Part shown: in pieces, positions 9,149-17,611 of the stretch
How positions within the stretch are numbered: position 1 is the stretch's first letter
Layout: each line of letters starts with the position of its first letter
Assembly (NCBI RefSeq): GCF_001936615.1
Contig: NZ_MLBF01000011.1
Location: 1-64,000, forward strand
Source of the DNA: Desulfosporosinus metallidurans
GTDB taxonomy: Bacteria > Bacillota > Desulfitobacteriia > Desulfitobacteriales > Desulfitobacteriaceae
Reading direction: 5' to 3'
Length of the DNA stretch: 64,000 nucleotides
Made by a program: the position numbers and the translations under genes
Notes under the pieces: generated by a model
What the model saw: only the letters and a program-made list of their open reading frames with translations
What the model was told of the DNA's origin: nothing
Database searches by the model: none

Positions 9149-10687
9149 TTATTCTTTGCCAAAAGTCTTAGCGAAATCTCGCATTGCTTCGGCTAGCATC
9201 ACTCGTACTTCTTGTTTGTTAAATCCAGCATCAACAATTCCACTGTTCTTTTCAATAATAAAGGAGACACCATCAAAAAGATTGGTCAACCTTCCTAAGA
9301 AAAGGCTCCCTTTACCGATAATCATAGTCCGAGTAATCTTTCCTGACAGGATCATATCTAGTGCATGTCCAATGAAAGGAACCCCAGAAGGAATATGTCC
9401 CTGCGTAGGAGCAAATCCTGGCATACCAAAACTGTCAACCGCTTTCTGCAGATCAGCTTTGGCTAATTCCCCTCTTTTTACCCCCAAAGCACTAATCATT
9501 TTGTAGTTAGCCATGGGCACATCACCCGCTCCGGCAGGTTCGGTAATTTCAGGGGTTTGTAGTTCTGCTGCATAACGATCAACATCAAGTATTTTATACC
9601 CAATCCTGTCTAACGGATCGGCTACTATGGCAGTCATTACGGCCTGAGGCGAGGAACCAGATCCAATTCTATGCCGACCAACTCCATCGGTACGGATCAC
9701 CGGGCTGACTCCATCGTTTTCTCCTATATGAATGGCAAAGGCTCCCAACATGTCTTCAAGGGCAGGCATTCCCTTTTCGACATGATTCTTAGAATTCATG
9801 CCTAATTTTGCCGAAGCACCACCAGCCAGCACCACAATATTCTTGTAAATTCCGGACTGAGCAAGAGCAGCTGCCTCCACAATTGCATGGGCGGGAGCGG
9901 CACAGAAGCTACGGGTATCGGAACCTGTGGCATTCACACAGCCACACATCTCTCCGATGGATTTGGCGAAATTACCGCCCCCCCGCTGATTCATGTCACC
10001 GCAAGCTTCTTCAGAACACTCAATGATATATTCGACATCTTCAGCTTTTAAATCAGTTTTATTTAGAAGAAGTTGTAACGCAAAAACAGAGGATGCTTTA
10101 CCCACGAGGTTTTCATACATTACATGGTTTGACAACGCCTCATCAAACTCATGAGCTCTCTTCACACATCCTACTAAATTGCCCTTAAAGAACATTGGCT
10201 GCGCTACATGATTATCAACTAATTTCTGAATTTCTTCTGCAGTCCCGGAATTTTTGTCAAGTTTATTAATATCTTTAATAGCTCCCAGAACCGAGTGAGC
10301 CACTATTTTTTCTTTCACACCTAACTGAAACTTCTCTTCTAGAACTACCAATTCAAAGACATCAACAATTTTCATTAGGCCAATAAACTCATCTTCCGGT
10401 ATAATCTCGCCGTACTTTCCGTCACGACTTAAGCCGGAAACTGATTGTTCATACCAGGGACGAGGAACGTTTTTTAATTCATCCGGTGTCATATTTCCAA
10501 TGTACACCTGGTTCGGAGGATATCCGACCGCCTGTTCAAAACTTCTTAAGTGTTTTGAAAGCTTTACAAGATGTTCTGAGTTAACATCTTTGGCTCGTTC
10601 CATGGTTTGGGTAGTACCTTGGTGAACAAGCATGTTATTAGCATGGATCAACCCGTAGGCAGCACCTTTTATAACTGGAAAATTCAT
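9149..10687 (-). CDS. grdC: Glycine reductase complex component C, subunit beta (GrdC)
   Basis: GrdC, the thiolase-fold partner of GrdD in the acetyl-phosphate-forming component C, about 512 residues. It shows FabH/thiolase-like features, including the Cys-containing EEACGDMNQRGGGNFAKSI region and GCVNATGSDTRSFCAAPAHAI. The start is ATG 10687, five bases after GGAGGTG. It is preceded by a strong intercistronic hairpin (10710-10754) separating it from grdA. Confidence 0.94.
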   Translation of the reverse strand: MNFPVIKGAAYGLIHANNMLVHQGTTQTMERAKDVNSEHLVKLSKHLRSFEQAVGYPPNQVYIGNMTPDELKNVPRPWYEQSVSGLSRDGKYGEIIPEDEFIGLMKIVDVFELVVLEEKFQLGVKEKIVAHSVLGAIKDINKLDKNSGTAEEIQKLVDNHVAQPMFFKGNLVGCVKRAHEFDEALSNHVMYENLVGKASSVFALQLLLNKTDLKAEDVEYIIECSEEACGDMNQRGGGNFAKSIGEMCGCVNATGSDTRSFCAAPAHAIVEAAALAQSGIYKNIVVLAGGASAKLGMNSKNHVEKGMPALEDMLGAFAIHIGENDGVSPVIRTDGVGRHRIGSGSSPQAVMTAIVADPLDRIGYKILDVDRYAAELQTPEITEPAGAGDVPMANYKMISALGVKRGELAKADLQKAVDSFGMPGFAPTQGHIPSGVPFIGHALDMILSGKITRTMIIGKGSLFLGRLTNLFDGVSFIIEKNSGIVDAGFNKQEVRVMLAEAMRDFAKTFGKE

Positions 10688-10709
10688 GAAATCACCTCCA
10701 TATTTCAGC

Positions 10710-10754
10710 AACGGGTAACGGATATACGCAAAAAACTGATATCCATTACCCGTT
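10710..10754 (-). promoter_or_regulatory. Intercistronic hairpin between grdA and grdC
   Basis: AACGGGTAACGGATAT pairs with ATATCCATTACCCGTT (one bulge) around a 13-base loop. There is no long T-run, so it may be a processing or mRNA-stability element raising grdA expression over grdC, rather than a full terminator (inference). Confidence 0.6.
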
Positions 10755-10800
10755 AACGTGAACTATTACCTCTTAAATACTCCTCAAACCGCCATTTTAA

Positions 10801-11244
10801 CTATTTACGATAGGTCTTTACTTCATCAACAATTTGGCCTACATCAAGAACCATTTCCATCATGCTAATCTGCTCATCATAGACCGTTGCATCAACTTCA
10901 TCCTTCAGTTCAAAAATGTGGTAGGCTTTGAGTCCCAACGAGACTCCAGCTAATGGGCCAGCAAACGTGGGATCACCAGTAGATACGGTTTCCGCAGCCA
11001 GACCGGAAGCTTCTGCTTCCCCGCCCCCTAAAACTACGATTAGATTTTCTTTACCGTATTTCTCCGCAAAACCCATAATACGCGCTTGATTTTCTAGGTC
11101 CATTGCTCCAGCCGCAGTTCAAACGAAGCATTCCGTGGTAGAGAATATTACCTCCGCACCGCTTGTTTTCATACATTCTTCGATAGCCGGGCCAGGGATT
11201 CCGTCACGGTCTCCAAGAATGGCTACTTTTTTTCCCTTCAACAT
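10801..11244 (-). CDS. grdA: Glycine/sarcosine/betaine reductase selenoprotein A (GrdA)
   Basis: The small selenoprotein shared by all these reductases. Its selenolate accepts the carboxymethyl group from component B and passes it to component C, then is re-reduced by thioredoxin. ATG 11244 opens [15 protein letters not shown]. The frame passes through TGA at 11119-11121 in the motif C-F-V-U (Cys39, Sec42), which is the known CxxU redox centre, and ends at 10801, giving 147 residues. Only the part after the UGA is visible as an ordinary frame starting at Met 11103. Upstream are trxA and trxB, its electron donors. Confidence 0.96.
11119..11121 (-). other. Selenocysteine codon (UGA) of grdA
   Basis: In-frame TGA (tca on plus), residue 42, in the conserved context ECFV-U-TAAGAM. 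The organism must have selA/B/C/D elsewhere; none is in this window. Confidence 0.95.
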
Positions 11245-11289
11245 CTGTGCATTTCTCCTTTCAATAATTTAAGACATCTTTGGTTTTAT

Positions 11290-11604
11290 CTATGCCAGTT
11301 CAAGAAGTTTAGCTTCGACATCTTCGATGGAAATTTGCGTGGTCAATTCAGCAACTATTTCTCCATTTCGATAAAAGAGTATCGTTGGTAAACCCAAAAC
11401 CTTTTGAGACATCGCCAATCTCTTGTTACCATTGGTATCCAGACTGCAGAATTTGGCCTTTTCTTTATGCTTTTCAGCTAATTCATGAACTGCGGGCATT
11501 AGAGCTTTACAAGGTTCACATTTTTCACTCCAAAAATCTACGAGTACTAAACTATCCGCTTTTAGAACCTCTTCTTCGAAGTTCTCTTTCGAAAGCGCCA
11601 ACAT
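11290..11604 (-). CDS. trxA: Thioredoxin of the reductase operon
   Basis: A thioredoxin of 104 residues with VLVDFWSEKCEPCKALMP at the active site and the cis-Pro motif GLPTILFY. The active site is CEPC instead of the common CGPC. Thioredoxins encoded in grd operons often depart from CGPC. It would reduce the oxidised GrdA/GrdB selenocysteine centres using electrons from TrxB next door. The ATG at 11604 follows a good AGGAGGGG site. Confidence 0.95.
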   Translation of the reverse strand: MLALSKENFEEEVLKADSLVLVDFWSEKCEPCKALMPAVHELAEKHKEKAKFCSLDTNGNKRLAMSQKVLGLPTILFYRNGEIVAELTTQISIEDVEAKLLELA

Positions 11605-11700
11605 TTTATCCCCTCCTTAATATAAACGACGCCAATGATCCCTTTATACCTTATCGCCTCAAACTGTACTTTTTTCCAAATCGTGTATTTCAAGGACTAT

Positions 11701-12639
11701 TTAATGTCCTTCCTTTTCGGCAAGGTATTTTTCTGTGGCAACAGCTGCAATGGCTCCATCACTGGTGGCTGTAACTACCTGTCTAAGAAATTTCACCCGA
11801 GCATCGCCAACAGCATATACACCGGACACTGACGTTTCCATCAGTTCATTGGTTACTATATAACCTTGTTCGTCTAGGTTTACTTTGCCTTGTAATATAT
11901 TAGTTTTTGGGACAGTTCCTACAAAGAAAAACACACCGTTGGTTTCCATTTCAGAAAGCTCCCCGGTTTTTATGTTTTTAACGACAACACTATCCACCAG
12001 ACCGTCCCCTTTAATCTCTTCAAGGACTGAATTCCAAACCCATTTAATTTTAGGATTAGCGAAGGCCCTTTCCGCACTTGTTTTATTGCATCTTAAGTTT
12101 CCTTCATCACGTCTCACAATAAGGGTTACCGTCTCAGCAAATTTAGTCAAGTACATGGCCTCTTCGACGGCTGCATCCCCATTGCCCACGACCACTACAT
12201 CCAATTCTTCAAAGAAATCGGCATCGCAGGTGGCACAGTAAGATACTCCTTTGCCTCTATGGGAAAGCTCCCCTTTGATATTTAAGGATTTTGGTTCAGA
12301 CCCAGTGGCAAGAACTAGAGTTTTTGATTGATATTCATGACCACTTTTTGTCTTAACCCGTTTAATATCTCCTCCTAATTCCAACTCAACAACTTCTTCG
12401 CGTATAATTTCTGTTCCAAAACTAACCGCGTGCTCAGCCATACTTTCCATTAAAGCTGGGCCTGTCTGACCCCGGGAAAAGCCAGGATAATTCTCTAGTT
12501 CCTCCGTCGTAGCCGCTTGGCCCCCTAGCTTCCCTTTTTCTAAAATTCCTGTTTTTAAACGCGATCTAGATCCGTAAATCGCTGCGGCCATCCCGCCCGG
12601 GCCACCGCCAACAATAAGAATATCGTAGACCTCAGGCAT
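11701..12639 (-). CDS. trxB: Thioredoxin reductase
   Basis: An FAD/NAD(P)H thioredoxin reductase of 312 residues. It has the N-terminal dinucleotide fold GGGPGGMAAA, the redox-active CATC (in VSYCATCDADFF) near residue 136, a second nucleotide-binding stretch VVGNGDAAVEEA, and the C-terminal GVYAVGDAR FAD motif. It is the first gene of the reductase operon and starts about 90 bp from the sigma-54 promoter at 12727-12743. It supplies electrons to trxA and so to the selenoproteins. Confidence 0.96.
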   Translation of the reverse strand: MPEVYDILIVGGGPGGMAAAIYGSRSRLKTGILEKGKLGGQAATTEELENYPGFSRGQTGPALMESMAEHAVSFGTEIIREEVVELELGGDIKRVKTKSGHEYQSKTLVLATGSEPKSLNIKGELSHRGKGVSYCATCDADFFEELDVVVVGNGDAAVEEAMYLTKFAETVTLIVRRDEGNLRCNKTSAERAFANPKIKWVWNSVLEEIKGDGLVDSVVVKNIKTGELSEMETNGVFFFVGTVPKTNILQGKVNLDEQGYIVTNELMETSVSGVYAVGDARVKFLRQVVTATSDGAIAAVATEKYLAEKEGH

Positions 12640-12726
12640 TCCTGCACCTCCTTCAAGATACTTTGATCATTTGAATCTCTTTAAATTGACGATTTGCACC
12701 TTGCACTCTGTCTGGAGTTCATTTAT

Positions 12727-12743
12727 TGCAATTGTTATGCCAA
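12727..12743 (-). promoter_or_regulatory. Sigma-54 promoter of the trxB-grd operon
   Basis: On the minus strand the site reads TTGGCATAACAATTGCA with the exact 10-base GG/GC spacing. Activator-site dyads lie upstream at 12802, 12878, 13082 and 13103. Confidence 0.88.
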
Positions 12744-12801
12744 CTCCAAACGGTGCTGATAACCTAGTATTTAAGGCTTGATGTCCAAAATTCAAACTCT
12801 C

Positions 12802-12820
12802 TCGTCTCATTTCTGGACGT
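12802..12820. promoter_or_regulatory. Putative upstream activator site 6
   Basis: TCGTCTCATTTCTGGACGT is a dyad, CGTCt-N7-GGACG. It is about 60 bp upstream of the trxB sigma-54 promoter. Confidence 0.6.
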
Positions 12821-12877
12821 AAATTTTCAATATCATGAAAATATTGTGATTTTATCCCCCGTTGTATTGTTAAAGAA

Positions 12878-12896
12878 TAGTCTCATTTTAGGACTA
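12878..12896. promoter_or_regulatory. Putative upstream activator site 7
   Basis: TAGTCTCATTTTAGGACTA has perfectly matched outer arms (TAGTC/GACTA) and is a good model for the consensus. It is 76 bp from site 6, about 135 bp upstream of the promoter. Confidence 0.65.
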
Positions 12897-13081
12897 CTTT
12901 ATGGCACTAAAAAACCTTAAAAAATTATAAGTTAAAAATAAATTGGAAATGAGCTTTAGTTCACTTTCGGTTTAGCAACCACAAAAGTCCATTTTGGATT
13001 TTGTTGATAGGCGGTAATATATCCTACTTTGAGATATTGTTTTTAAAGAACCTCTGAATGCTTATGAAAAGCCTATTTCTA

Positions 13082-13100
13082 TGATCCCATTATAGGATAT
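13082..13100. promoter_or_regulatory. Putative upstream activator site 8
   Basis: TGATCCCATTATAGGATAT carries the perfect inner arms ATCC/GGAT. It is 21 bp from site 9, two helical turns, suggesting cooperative binding (inference). Confidence 0.55.
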
Positions 13101-13102
13101 AA

Positions 13103-13121
13103 CAGTCTCTTTTTAGGATTT
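13103..13121. promoter_or_regulatory. Putative upstream activator site 9
   Basis: CAGTCTCTTTTTAGGATTT is a family member next to site 8. A shorter-spaced relative (AGTCCATTTTGGATT) lies near 12986-13000. Confidence 0.5.
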
Positions 13122-13241
13122 TAACACATGAACTGCATTACAGTATTGACTTTTGGTCAGATATCTTTGCACCAAGGTCTAAAAAAGAATACCTCTTCAT
13201 AAAGAGCGGTGCCTAAGAATTTACAAAATTTATTAAAAGTA

Positions 13242-13268
13242 AAGACCCCGCCTTTGATGTGGGGTCTT
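13242..13268 (-). terminator. Terminator after the BCCT transporter gene
   Basis: AAGACCCC pairs with GGGGTCTT around an 11-base loop, just downstream of the stop at 13313. T-rich sequence follows on the minus strand. Confidence 0.8.
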
Positions 13269-13312
13269 CAGATCGGAACATATTATAATGTAGATTAAAT
13301 ATAAGCTAAACT

Positions 13313-14881
13313 TTAGACTGTTTTGCCTCCTTGTTTTACGGTTGTTTTAAAATTAGCAACCTTATGAGATTCAATACTTATAAATTCAGTTTTAAATGCC
13401 TTTATTAGTGCCACGGCCATCGCAAACATAACTATCATATATGGAAATGCTGCAGCAATAGAGGCAGTCTGTAGCGCACTTAATCCCCCAGCTAGCATTA
13501 AAGCAATAGCTACAGCTCCCTCAATCACACCCCAAGTAATCTTCAGCCCAGCTCCAGGGTTTAATTCCCCACCTGAAGTGAACATAGCCATAACAAAGGT
13601 TGCCGAGTCAGCAGAGGTAATAAAGAAGATTGCTATGATTAATGTCGTCAGGGTAGTTAGAACTCCAGTTAACGGCATGTACTGGAACATGGCAAAAATG
13701 GCTGTACTTGAGTCTTTAGCTGTTTGGGCAGCAATAGTACCCTGATTAAATATTTCAATAAACAGTGCACTATTGCCCATGACCGCCAACCATAGGAAAC
13801 TCATTACTGTGGGAGCAACTATTACACCCACAATAAACTCTCTTACCGTTCGGCCTCTAGAAATTCGTGCGATGAACGCACCTACAAACGGACCCCAGGC
13901 AACCCACCATGCCCAGTAGAAAATGGTCCAGCCTCCTACCCAACCAGGATTAGTATTGAAGGTATCCGCCCAGAAACTCATTTGAACAATATTTTGAAGG
14001 TAAGACCCGATAGTTTCGGTCATGCCATTAAGAATAAATCGTGTCGGCCCAACAATTAACGTACAAGCCAAAATCAGAAAAATTATCACCATATTTATGT
14101 TACTAAGGAACTTAATTCCTTTTTCAATTCCGGTTACTGCAGATATAATAAATAAGATTGTAATCACTACGATAATAATGATCGTTGTCGTCATACCTGT
14201 AGGAAGACCATAGGCGAAATGTAATCCGGTAGCGATCTGCATAGCACCTAATCCCAGTGAAGTAGCAACCCCAAATATCGTTGCGAATACAGACAGAATA
14301 TCGACTGCTTTACCAATCCAACCATTGACACCTTTTTCGCCAAGTATCGGATAAAGTGAGGAACTCATCGTAGCTGGTAAGCCCTTACGGAACTGAAAAT
14401 AGGCCATAGATAGCCCTACAACGGCAAAGATCCCCCAAGGATGCAAACCCCAATGGAAAAAGGTATAGCGCATAGCAGTTTGGGCTGATTCAATAGTGGA
14501 GGGTGCTCCGAAGGGAGGAGTTGTAAAGTGGTCCATTGGTTCAGCAACTCCCCAGAAAACAAGGCCAATCCCCATGCCAGCTGCAAAGAGCATCGCAAAC
14601 CAGCTCCAAGTGCTGTGTTCCGGCTTCTCTCCGTCTTTACCCAGGGTAATATTTCCATATTTACTGAACGCAATATACAAAGCAAATACTAAGAAAAAGG
14701 TCACACCTAATAAGTAACTCCAGCCAAAATTATCCGTAATGAATTTCTGTACCGCGTTGAAAGTATCGCCCGCTGTTTTAGGCTGAAGCAGGGTCCAGAG
14801 AACAAAGACAACCATTATGATCACAGAAATTGAAAAGATGGGACGATCAACTTTGCCAAGAAAACTCCTCTTGTCACTCAT
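13313..14881 (-). CDS. BCCT family betaine/choline/carnitine transporter
   Basis: A 522-residue membrane protein with 12 predicted helices. The BCCT signature region holds FAAGMGIGLVFWGVAEP near residue 100 and the Trp-rich FYWAWWVAWGPFVGAF substrate-box helix near residue 320. The glycine stretch GMGIG is the form found in Na+-coupled betaine carriers such as BetP; Na+-independent CaiT differs there. It has its own sigma-54 promoter (15001-15017) and precedes the trxB-grd operon, so it probably imports the reductase substrate, most likely glycine betaine (inference). ATG 14881 follows GGGAGG. Confidence 0.93.
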   Translation of the reverse strand: MSDKRSFLGKVDRPIFSISVIIMVVFVLWTLLQPKTAGDTFNAVQKFITDNFGWSYLLGVTFFLVFALYIAFSKYGNITLGKDGEKPEHSTWSWFAMLFAAGMGIGLVFWGVAEPMDHFTTPPFGAPSTIESAQTAMRYTFFHWGLHPWGIFAVVGLSMAYFQFRKGLPATMSSSLYPILGEKGVNGWIGKAVDILSVFATIFGVATSLGLGAMQIATGLHFAYGLPTGMTTTIIIIVVITILFIISAVTGIEKGIKFLSNINMVIIFLILACTLIVGPTRFILNGMTETIGSYLQNIVQMSFWADTFNTNPGWVGGWTIFYWAWWVAWGPFVGAFIARISRGRTVREFIVGVIVAPTVMSFLWLAVMGNSALFIEIFNQGTIAAQTAKDSSTAIFAMFQYMPLTGVLTTLTTLIIAIFFITSADSATFVMAMFTSGGELNPGAGLKITWGVIEGAVAIALMLAGGLSALQTASIAAAFPYMIVMFAMAVALIKAFKTEFISIESHKVANFKTTVKQGGKTV

Positions 14882-15000
14882 TCATAGTTCCTCCCTTAGT
14901 CTCTTCTTCATGAGTATTGACCATCTGGGTTCACTTAATCATAGACATCCCCCCTTTAAAATCTGCGTAATATTATTTTTCAGAATAATCAATATTTATT

Positions 15001-15017
15001 TGCAAGAAGCATGCCAA
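15001..15017 (-). promoter_or_regulatory. Sigma-54 promoter of the BCCT gene
   Basis: On the minus strand the site reads TTGGCATGCTTCTTGCA with 10 bases between GG and GC. No copy of the activator dyad was found between here and 15160, so activation may use distant sites, or the upstream sites were lost when the region to the right was rearranged. Confidence 0.85.
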
Positions 15018-15081
15018 TTTAAGTTAATTAAAGGTCTACCCACTAAATCATTGTTACACATTATTAACTGAGACTTAAAAA

Positions 15082-15113
15082 AGCTTCCGTGAACTAAATC
15101 AAACGGAAGCTTG
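15082..15113 (-). terminator. Terminator after the truncated permease
   Basis: AAGCTTCCGT pairs with ACGGAAGCTT, followed on the minus strand by a T-run. Confidence 0.85.
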
Positions 15114-15163
15114 CCATTGAAAAATCACGCAGCACATTTACTAGATTGCTTTAATGTCAATAG

Positions 15164-15784
15164 TTAATACCCACGCGTCCTTGGCCAGCGGGTTGCATCG
15201 ACTTTAAGAAACGCTTTGGTATCGACAAATTTATAGGGATGCAAGGAAAACCATAGTGAAGCTAAAAAGTAGAATAACAGACCAGCCAAAAGATTGACCC
15301 AATATCCAAAGTACATCCCGGTTAAGGTTGTTAAAGTCAATACGAGTAATATGATGGCAGGAAACGGGTGCCATGGGGCAACATACCCGTGTTGGATTGA
15401 ACCCATCGGATACATCTTTCGAAATTTAAACATCATGTAGGCCATAAATAAATAGACTAATAATGCTGACATAATCGAAAATGTAATCACCTGATCCAAA
15501 AGTCCAGTAAACCCAAACGCCATCGATATAGGCAATATAAACAATATTGCCCGATACGGAGTTCTATACTTGGGATGAACTGCAGAAAAAGCTTCGGGAA
15601 TCAAAGTATCTCTAGACATCGAAAACCAAGCTCTGCTAGCATCATTGATGCATCCATTCGCACTGGCCATACAAGCTAAGATTGTGCCAATAAACATAAC
15701 CATAATAACCCCGGACATTTTTGTAGACAAAGCGGCCTCATATAGAGGGTAGACAGATCTGCCAAGAATTCCAGCCCCTACCAA
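15164..15784 (-). pseudogene. APC-family amino acid/ethanolamine permease, 3' half only
   Basis: About 206 residues matching the C-terminal half of an APC-superfamily permease, with six hydrophobic segments and the family-typical ASRAWFSMSRDTLIPEAF loop. Intact relatives are about 450-480 residues, so the first half is missing. The upstream frame is closed by a stop a few codons before the TTG at 15784, and unrelated sequence (15823-15915) begins there. It looks like a gene cut by insertion or deletion and is unlikely to make a working carrier, although its terminator survives. Confidence 0.8.
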
Positions 15785-15822
15785 ACCCGAACAAACTTTG
15801 CTCCTCGATCAGCAAGGCTAAA

Positions 15823-15915
15823 ATGCTGCTGTATATTGCAAAACTGTACCCACAAATTCTTGCTGTTCCTCAGATACTGTCAAAGATGGGCTTTAAAGAA
15901 CTTTTTCTAGGCTAG
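15823..15915 (+). pseudogene. Short ORF remnant, possibly a transposase C-terminus
   Basis: An open stretch reading MLLYIAKLYPQILAVPQILS and then KMGFKELFLG up to TAG. It has no ribosome site and is bounded by the broken permease. It resembles the tail of a larger protein; assignment to a transposase is a guess from its position beside the IS1634 remnant. Confidence 0.3.
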
Positions 15916-15931
15916 AGTCCTTAACCTATAT

Positions 15932-15967
15932 AAACAAAGAAACTGCTTTAATACAGTTTCTTTGTTT
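15932..15967. terminator. Perfect hairpin
   Basis: AAACAAAGAAACTG and CAGTTTCTTTGTTT form a 14-bp perfect stem with an 8-base loop and flanking A/T runs. It is probably a bidirectional terminator left between the permease scar and the IS remnant. Confidence 0.6.
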
Positions 15968-16096
15968 AATGTAAATAGATTTCAAATAAATCATCCAGTC
16001 CAACTCTAAGTCGGTAAAGAATAATCCCCATCATTCAACCCAGGGGAGGTTCAATATTGAATTAAATTTTTTGCTCATATAGTTTCTCTCTTAAGT

Positions 16097-17442
16097 TTGA
16101 TTTGCCTGGTGGTTCCTATACGTAATGGAACATGTTCAATTTTAACATCCGTATGTTCGAGTCCAAACCATCTCACAGGAGAAACAGTGATGTTCTTTAT
16201 GCCAAGTTTAAATTGCATGGAGAAAGAACTCAGGAAACAGGAAGAGGCCCTTTTTCCCCAGGAACATGCTTTGTTCCTGTATGATTTAACGAATACTTAC
16301 CTTGAAGGTGGTACAACAAAGAATACGTCGGCTATGCAAGATCATTCCAAGGAAAAACGAAGCGATTGTCCCTTGGTCACGCTCGCTTTGGTCGTGGATA
16401 ACCGAGGTTTTCCGATCTTTAGCCAGATTTACAAAGGAAACCAGTCGGAACCTGAGACACTAGACGAGATTCTGAAGCGACTTATGCAGAGGACGAGACC
16501 CTTTTTAAGGAGACGCTACCCACCCTTGTGATGGACCGTGGAATTGCTACCAAAAGTAATCTTGAACTTCTCAAGGAAAAGGATTATCCCTATATCGTGG
16601 TAGAGATGCGAGCGACTGAAAAGGATTATGTTCAAGAGTTTACCCTTGCTAAGGATACGTTTGACAAAATAGAGGCTGGCTCCAAAGAAGACACTTCTGC
16701 CGTCTATGTTAAAAAGATCATGACGGAGGATGCTTGTCGGGTGCTTGGAGTGAAGGACGAAAGCAGAAAAAACGGACGATGGATACCTTAAAGGAAAAAC
16801 GATTTTTGGAAGATCTGGAACGTCTGAAAGCGTCCGATAGTAAGAAGGGTATTCTCTTGGTCACTAAAGTAGCCGAGCGAGTGGGTCGAATTAAAGAACG
16901 TTATCCCTCCATGTCCCAGTACTACGATATATCGCTTGAACTTAATGAAAAACAGAAAAAGGTGGTTAGTCTTTCCTGGGTGAAGTTGCCCAGTCGGGAG
17001 AAAAGTGCAACATTAACCGGTTGCTATGTGATGGAAACCAGTCATAGAGATATTGGTGCCCAGGAGATTTGGCGGCTCTATACGACCTTAGTAAAAAGTA
17101 GAGGAAGCGTTCCGTGACTTAAAAACCGATTTGGGTTCAGACCGGTTCACGTTAGCCGAGCGAACGGAAGCTCATCTTTTTATATCGGTTCTAGCTTACC
17201 ACCTGCTCATCCTTATTGAACGTGAGCTTCGGAACAGTGGCGATCATCGTCGATGGTCCACGATCAAGGATGTATATCTAACCCACCAACGAACAACCGT
17301 CATCATGACGGACAATAATGACCAAATCCATCACATTCGTTCCTCAGGGGTACCGGAATCCGAACATAAGGAAATTTATCGTTTGTTGAATATAAAAGAC
17401 CCGCTAAAGAGAAACCAGTCACTGAAGGGTAGAAGGTTATAG
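16097..17442 (+). pseudogene. IS1634-type DDE transposase, frameshifted remnant
   Basis: Four successive frames together spell one IS4-superfamily (IS1634-like) transposase. They hold LFLYDLTNTYLEGGTTKNTS with the first Asp, then LVMDRGIATKSNLELL with the second Asp, and finally EEAFRDLKTDLGSDR followed by the EAHLFISVLAYHLL helix. Frame changes fall near 16485, 16745 and 17095. The N-terminus is incomplete or scrambled. No clean terminal inverted repeats were identified. The element is dead and probably marks the event that truncated the permease. Confidence 0.8.
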
Positions 17443-17536
17443 TGTCAGAATTAAAATTAAGAAGTGAGACATAACAGGGTTTAAGCCATGTTTAGCGGAA
17501 AATTGGGTTAGAAATTTATTTTAAATTGCACAAAGC

Positions 17537-17601
17537 AAAAGTATGCACTTTCAATGATATCGTTTTATCGCCAAACAAAACACAGAAAGAAGCATACTTT
17601 T
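17537..17601. repeat. Inverted repeat downstream of the HD-GYP gene
   Basis: AAAAGTATGCACTTTC (17537-17552) is inverted as GAAAGAAGCATACTTTT (17585-17601), with an internal mismatch and a 32-base loop. T-runs flank it. It could be the HD-GYP terminator or one end of the decayed insertion sequence. Confidence 0.5.
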
Positions 17602-17611
17602 TTATGATGAT

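Noticed and set aside
10801..11103. GrdA as a 100-residue protein starting at 11103.
   Set aside because: It omits the N-terminus and the CxxU centre; the true gene reads through UGA from 11244.
12779..12800. Tenth activator dyad (ATGTCCAAAATTC).
   Set aside because: Only one arm matches well; probably chance, although it lies next to site 6.
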